The notes under the pieces are model-generated. The model had not been told where the DNA came from. It saw only the letters and a list, made by a program, of their open reading frames with translations, and ran no database searches. A program made the translations under genes and the position numbers. Below, in pieces: positions 7,823-11,209 of a DNA stretch of 11,209 bases; positions within the stretch are counted from its first letter, which is position 1; every line of letters begins with the position of its first letter. This stretch comes from Planococcaceae bacterium UBA3378 (GTDB lineage Bacteria; Bacillota; Bacilli; Bacillales_A; Planococcaceae). The stretch lies in NCBI GenBank assembly GCA_002359075.1, contig DEQA01000151.1:1183-12391 (forward strand), written 5' to 3'.

Positions 7823-7957
7823 ATGAAACGCACATATCAACCATCGAAACGTAAGCACAGCAAAGTACACGGCTTCCGCGCACGCATGAGCACGAAAAAC
7901 GGCCGTAAAGTATTGGCTGCCCGTCGTCGTAAAGGTCGCAAAGTTTTATCAGCATAA
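7823..7957 (+). CDS. rpmH: 50S ribosomal protein L34
   Basis: A 44-residue, very basic protein reading MKRTYQPSKRKHSKVHGFRARM and ending RRRKGRKVLSA, the full normal length and sequence of bacterial L34 from the large ribosomal subunit. The ATG has a strong AGGAGGTG site nine bases upstream (7806-7813). A near-consensus promoter lies upstream and a terminator hairpin lies three bases after the stop codon. It is the first gene of the rightward arm, directly flanking oriC, as in most bacteria. Confidence 0.98.
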   Translation: MKRTYQPSKRKHSKVHGFRARMSTKNGRKVLAARRRKGRKVLSA

Positions 7958-7959
7958 GC

Positions 7960-7990
7960 CCACTGAGCCTCATCAGTGGTCTTTTTTTTC
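7960..7990 (+). terminator. rho-independent terminator (attenuator) between rpmH and rnpA
   Basis: CCACTGA and TCAGTGG pair over seven bases around a six-base loop, followed by TC and an eight-base T-run (7982-7989). It sits right after the rpmH stop. No strong promoter was seen between it and rnpA, so rnpA is probably expressed by partial read-through, giving far more L34 message than RNase P protein message. Confidence 0.85.
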
Positions 7991-8041
7991 ATTATTTTTC
8001 ATAAACAGATTGAAAAATGAGATAGATGGAGCTGGTAAAAG

Positions 8042-8401
8042 GTGAACAAACGCCAACGGATCAAAAAGAACGAAGAGTTTCAAAAGGTGTTTAAAAAAGG
8101 GAAGTCGTTTGCGAATCGCCAGTTTGTCGTTTATTGCCTGAAGAAGGAAGACCAAGCGGAGTTTCGCATCGGCTTATCAGTAAGTAAAAAGATAGGAAAA
8201 GCGGTTACGCGTAACCAAATTAAGCGCTATATTCGCCAAACATTTCTTGAGTTGAAAGAGGAAGTTCGCCAAGATATGGATTATGTTATTATCGCCAGAA
8301 ATCAGGCGGCCACATTAGATTTTCATCAAACAAAGAAAAGTTTGGAGCACGTTTTGAAAATTGCCAAAGCAATAAAAAAGAAACAGCCGGAACGTGATTG
8401 A
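8042..8401 (+). CDS. rnpA: Ribonuclease P protein component
   Basis: This is the protein subunit that assists the RNase P RNA in removing 5' leaders from precursor tRNAs. The 119-residue basic protein begins VNKRQRIKKNEEFQKVFKKGKSFANRQFVVY, followed by RIGLSVSKKIGKAVTRNQIKRYIRQ. The RN-x-IKR motif (residues 57-62) is the conserved RNA-binding helix, here with Gln where many homologues have Arg or Lys. Length matches the family (about 116 residues in Bacillus). The start is GTG at 8042, with GGAG ten bases upstream; it aligns with the usual N-terminus. It follows rpmH after a terminator and precedes yidC by 95 bases. No yidD gene lies between them. Confidence 0.97.
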   Translation: MNKRQRIKKNEEFQKVFKKGKSFANRQFVVYCLKKEDQAEFRIGLSVSKKIGKAVTRNQIKRYIRQTFLELKEEVRQDMDYVIIARNQAATLDFHQTKKSLEHVLKIAKAIKKKQPERD

Positions 8402-8496
8402 GCATTGTTGAAACAATTAGTAGAGTGTAAGCGTCTACACATGGTAAAATAAGCTTTATAAAGAAAATTGAATAGATGCTTTAGGAGGAAGAAGGC

Positions 8497-9261
8497 TTGA
8501 AGAAAAGACTTGGGGTCATTCTTACACTTGTATCGGTAGCTTTATTGCTGTCTGGGTGTAGGGAATTCGACCAACCGATTTCAGCTGAAAGCGAAGGCTT
8601 TTGGAATGAATTTATCGTTTGGCCATTAGTATCAGTCATCAAATATTTCTCTGATCTTTTAGGATCTTATGCATTCGGGATTATTGCAGTAACAATTATT
8701 ATCCGTTTAGCAATCCTGCCATTAACGGTTAAGCAAATTAAGAGCTCGAAGAAAATGCAGGAGATTCAGCCAAAGATGAAAGAGCTGCAGGCCAAATACA
8801 GCTCGAAAGACGCAGTCACTCAGCAGAAATATCAGCAAGAAATGATGGCATTGATGCAATCATCAGGTGTTAATCCACTTTCGGGTTGCTTGCCGGTTTT
8901 TATTCAGATGCCGATCTTAATCGGATTCTACCATGCAATTAGCCGTATGAATGCAACATCTGTTTATGAATTGGGATCATTCTTGTCTGTACCACTGGGA
9001 GAACCAAGTATTGTATTTGCGGTCCTTGCCGGTTTAATCCAGTTTGTTGTGTTACTTACCGGCCCAGCAGTGGATAATCCGCAAATGAAGATCATGATGT
9101 ACATTATGCCGCTCATGATCATTGGATTTGGTACATTCTTACCAGCTGCATTATCTTTATACTGGATTGTCGGAAATATCATTTCAGTATTGCAAAACCT
9201 TGTGATTTACAAACCTTGGAAGAAAAAAACTGATGCTACTATTACAGGAGGGGCAAAATAG
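8497..9261 (+). CDS. yidC: Membrane protein insertase YidC/OxaA (SpoIIIJ type)
   Basis: YidC inserts and folds membrane proteins, alone or with the Sec translocon; the Bacillus orthologue SpoIIIJ is also needed for sporulation. The 254-residue protein has a lipoprotein signal peptide (KKR, hydrophobic core, lipobox LLSGC with Cys21). Five membrane segments follow at about 60-78, 130-148, 170-190, 196-213 and 216-238. The conserved hydrophilic-groove arginine is Arg70 in TIIIRLAILPL. A charged cytoplasmic hairpin (80-125) separates the first two segments. The start is TTG at 8497, with AGGAGG eight bases upstream. A weak extended -10 (TGGTAAAAT at 8442-8450) might give local transcription, but no good -35 pairs with it. 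The stop overlaps the jag start by one base. Confidence 0.97.
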   Translation: MKKRLGVILTLVSVALLLSGCREFDQPISAESEGFWNEFIVWPLVSVIKYFSDLLGSYAFGIIAVTIIIRLAILPLTVKQIKSSKKMQEIQPKMKELQAKYSSKDAVTQQKYQQEMMALMQSSGVNPLSGCLPVFIQMPILIGFYHAISRMNATSVYELGSFLSVPLGEPSIVFAVLAGLIQFVVLLTGPAVDNPQMKIMMYIMPLMIIGFGTFLPAALSLYWIVGNIISVLQNLVIYKPWKKKTDATITGGAK

Positions 9262-10100
9262 TGAACCAACTTACGCAATCAGGCGCGACAGTAAATGAAG
9301 CGATCTCATTAGCGTTACAAAAGCTTGGCAAGACCCGTGATCAAGTAGAAGTAGAAGTTTTACAAGAAGGTAAAAAAGGATTTTTAGGTTTTGGTGCACG
9401 TGATGCAGAAGTTCGTATCACGGTAAAAGAAGAAGTACAAACAGCTATGAAGGAAGAGAAAGAAGCGCTGTCAGAAGCTTTATCTCAACCAAAAATGCCG
9501 TCGGAACAGGAGCCAAGAGAGGCTTCATCTGTTGACTTGCTAATGGATGAAGAGGGAGATGGCAGCTTTACCGATATGCCGGCTGTTAATGAAAACGGGG
9601 ACGAGCTAGTTCAAAACGTGAATGATGATCGATCTACCATGCATGAACAGGATCCAATTGAAGAAACAAAGACGTATTTAAATAATATTGCTTTAGCAAT
9701 GGGTATTACTGATTTAACGATTGATACAGTAGCAGAAGGTAAAAATGTATCATTCAACCTAAAAAGTGAGAAGGCAGCATTTTTAATTGGAAAACGGGGG
9801 CAAACTTTGAATGCCCTGCAGCAATTAACACAGCTTGTTTTGAATAAAACGGCGAAATCCTTCATGCTCGTGAGACTGGATGTAGAAGATTACCGTGAAC
9901 GACGACAAGCTTCTTTGGAACAACTGGCAGAGCGAATGGCCGATAAAGCGATTCGTACTCGTAGAAAAGTAACGTTGGAGCCGATGCCGTCGTATGAACG
10001 GAAAATTATTCACAACGTCCTGGCCAATCGATTAGATATCGAGACATATTCAGAGGGCGTTGAGCCAAATCGTTATTTAGTGATTGAACCAATTAAATAA
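9261..10100 (+). CDS. jag: Jag/KhpB (EloR-type) RNA-binding protein with KH and R3H domains
   Basis: An RNA-binding regulator of the Jag/KhpB/EloR family, linked to cell elongation and acting with KhpA in other Firmicutes. Its domains are Jag-N (about 4-54, ending GFLGFGARDAEVRITV), a long acidic linker (about 55-132), a KH domain (about 135-210) with the GxxG loop GKRG at 177-180, and an R3H domain (about 217-279) with Arg247 and His251 in ERKIIH. At 279 residues it is clearly longer than the roughly 208-residue B. subtilis protein, and the extra length is in the linker. The GTG start shares its G with the yidC stop TAG, and GGAGG lies nine bases upstream, so translation is coupled to yidC. 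A strong terminator follows. Confidence 0.95.
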   Translation: MNQLTQSGATVNEAISLALQKLGKTRDQVEVEVLQEGKKGFLGFGARDAEVRITVKEEVQTAMKEEKEALSEALSQPKMPSEQEPREASSVDLLMDEEGDGSFTDMPAVNENGDELVQNVNDDRSTMHEQDPIEETKTYLNNIALAMGITDLTIDTVAEGKNVSFNLKSEKAAFLIGKRGQTLNALQQLTQLVLNKTAKSFMLVRLDVEDYRERRQASLEQLAERMADKAIRTRRKVTLEPMPSYERKIIHNVLANRLDIETYSEGVEPNRYLVIEPIK

Positions 10101-10116
10101 TATACAGACACTAATG

Positions 10117-10150
10117 GAGGTGCCGTTATTTGCGGCACCTCTATTTTTAT
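10117..10150 (+). terminator. rho-independent terminator after jag
   Basis: A GC-rich nine-pair stem, GAGGTGCCG with CGGCACCTC around a seven-base loop, is followed by TATTTTTATTT. It begins 16 bases after the jag stop and closes the rnpA-yidC-jag unit. Confidence 0.92.
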
Positions 10151-10757
10151 TTATTAAAATAAGGGGCTGTGGATAAAGGCGAAAGTTATACGGGTGAACA
10201 AGTAATCCGCAGGCGTCGGGGATAAATGGAAGTAAGCCCGGTCCTTTTATGTATGCCGGAATGCAGCGGTTAGAAAAGCGCTTTAGAATATGGGATTTCC
10301 CTTTATAAGTAAGACTTGTTTACTTTAGATTTTGTTGAAAATATGGTAGGCTAAATTGTTAGTAAATAAGATTGCCTCATAAAAAAGTTATCCACATGTG
10401 GATAGTTCCTTGCAATAGGACATGCTGTAGGAGTCTCCTATTTTATCTAACTGGAGAGAAGAAAGCGTGTTGGGAACTTTTTTGGGTGTCCTGTTGCTTT
10501 TGTAAGAAATAAGATACGGAAAGTAAGCGCAGCCTGTTGGAAAGAACTTGTGGAAAAAGAGAGTAATACAAGCTGAATTTTTTATAGCCGCATGTAAAGG
10601 TGCGAAGATTGAATTCAATGGACAGGTTCGCTGCAGCAGAAGGCAGCTGCTGACAGGGTGGAATACTGCAGTCACAAACATAAAGTTAAAGTGCTTATGC
10701 TCCGGCATAATGAAATAGAGCAACCAGTGAAGAATGGTTCTTATAGGAGGATCTGAC
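10151..10757. other. long intergenic region between jag and mnmE
   Basis: About 600 bases without a convincing protein gene. It contains DnaA boxes (listed separately) and a seven-base inverted repeat AATAGGA/TCCTATT at 10414-10442. It also has a hairpin-forming CAGCAG/CTGCTG pair near 10634-10653 and a perfect TTATGC-TCCG-GCATAA hairpin at 10695-10710. A 12-codon leader-like reading frame lies at 10467-10505. No clear sigma-A promoter for mnmE was found. TTGTTA (10356-10361) with TAAAAA 18 bases later is a weak candidate whose start point would fall in the DnaA box palindrome. Confidence 0.7.
10168..10557. promoter_or_regulatory. DnaA boxes in the jag-mnmE gap
   Basis: Exact DnaA boxes lie at 10168-10176 and 10388-10396. 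One-mismatch boxes lie at 10397-10405 (TGTGGATAG) and 10549-10557 (TGTGGAAAA, i.e. TTTTCCACA). The 10388-10405 pair is head-to-head, giving an almost perfect 18-base palindrome. They lie some 2.5-2.9 kb from the dnaA-rpmH cluster. Possible roles are DnaA titration or DnaA control of mnmE transcription; both are inferred. Confidence 0.75.
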
Positions 10758-11209
10758 ATGGAGTTTGATACAATTGCTGCTATCTCTACACCAATGGGTG
10801 AGGGAGCGATTGCCATTGTCCGTTTAAGCGGCGATGAGGCAGTTGAAATTGCAGATAAAATATTTAAATCGCCAACGAATAAACGGTTAACAGAGGTGGC
10901 GACACACACAATACACTATGGACATTTAATCGATCCGAAGACAAATGCTGTTGTAGAAGAAGTCATGCTTTCGTTAATGCGGGGGCCGAAGACTTTTACA
11001 CGGGAAGATGTAGTGGAAATAAACTGTCATGGCGGATTAGTTTCAGTTAATCGTGTTTTGCAGCTCGTGTTGGCAAATGGCGCACGTCTTGCAGAGCCGG
11101 GTGAATTTACAAAACGTGCATTTTTGAATGGCCGAATTGATTTATCACAGGCCGAAGCTGTTATGGACCTGATTCGTGCCAAAACAGATCGTGCGATGAA
11201 TGTAGCCCT
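10758..11209 (+). CDS. mnmE: tRNA modification GTPase MnmE (N-terminal part, truncated by window edge)
   Basis: With MnmG, MnmE installs the 5-carboxymethylaminomethyl group on wobble uridine 34 of certain tRNAs. About 150 codons are present, of a family usually near 460. The start MEFDTIAAISTPMGEGAIAIVRLSG is the family N-terminus, and FTREDVVEINCHGG and RLAEPGEFTKRAFLNGRIDLSQAEAV follow. These cover the N-terminal 5-formyl-tetrahydrofolate-binding and dimerisation domain and the start of the helical domain; the G domain is outside the window. The ATG has AGGAGG seven bases upstream. It usually heads an mnmE-mnmG-rsmG group, which cannot be checked here. Confidence 0.97.
   Translation, partial: MEFDTIAAISTPMGEGAIAIVRLSGDEAVEIADKIFKSPTNKRLTEVATHTIHYGHLIDPKTNAVVEEVMLSLMRGPKTFTREDVVEINCHGGLVSVNRVLQLVLANGARLAEPGEFTKRAFLNGRIDLSQAEAVMDLIRAKTDRAMNVA

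Noticed and set aside
7973..8155. 60-codon minus-strand frame overlapping the start of rnpA
   Set aside because: It is antisense to the clear rnpA gene and reads through the rpmH terminator; no ribosome site or family match.
10655..10678. AGGGTGGAATACTGC resembling the conserved T-box antiterminator element
   Set aside because: The essential ACCGCG part is missing, no terminator with a T-run follows, and mnmE is not an aminoacyl-tRNA synthetase or amino acid gene.
10388..10909. A 173-codon open frame on the minus strand spanning the jag-mnmE gap and the mnmE start
   Set aside because: Its first 50 codons are antisense to mnmE, no family is recognisable, it runs against the rightward transcription of its neighbours, and it ends in the DnaA box. 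It is longer than chance would favour, but coding evidence is lacking.

Overview
This window is a complete replication-origin neighbourhood of a Firmicute chromosome. The gene order is gyrA - gyrB - recF - yaaA - dnaN - dnaA (leftward) | oriC | rpmH - rnpA - yidC(spoIIIJ) - jag - mnmE (rightward), the conserved Bacillales origin order. The protein sequences are clearly Bacillus-like, but they diverge from B. subtilis in the DnaA linker, the GyrB N-terminus and the long Jag linker. Together with moderate-to-low GC and the lack of a gene between recF and gyrB, this suggests a member of Bacillales outside Bacillus proper, possibly a Solibacillus/Lysinibacillus-like Planococcaceae. The genus is an inference.

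Left arm (1-7293, minus strand). dnaA and dnaN form one unit, separated by an origin segment that carries DnaA boxes, a DnaA-trio run and an AT-rich unwinding zone. dnaN is closed by a strong hairpin-plus-T-run terminator. A likely extended -10 promoter just beyond it restarts transcription for yaaA, recF (1-base overlap with yaaA), gyrB and gyrA (cut by the window edge). A near-canonical parS site lies inside the last codons of recF.

Centre (7294-7822). This is the second half of a bipartite origin. It has six exact DnaA boxes and several near matches in about 300 bp, an inverted repeat in the dnaA leader, and a near-consensus sigma-A promoter firing rightward into rpmH.

Right arm (7823-11209, plus strand). 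rpmH is followed by a terminator and then rnpA, the lipoprotein-type membrane insertase yidC, and jag (translationally coupled to yidC). A terminator and an unusually long (~0.6 kb) gap follow before mnmE, which is truncated by the window edge. That gap holds no convincing gene, but it has four DnaA boxes, including a head-to-head palindromic pair.

The genes serve replication initiation (DnaA, oriC), processivity (DnaN), repair (RecF), topology (GyrA/B), segregation (parS), and translation or membrane biogenesis (L34, RNase P protein, YidC, Jag, MnmE). No mobile element, CRISPR array, rRNA or tRNA was seen. I see no novel multi-gene system. The items most worth a second look are the regulatory sites: the unwinding element, parS in recF, the DnaA boxes before mnmE, and the high share of non-ATG starts.
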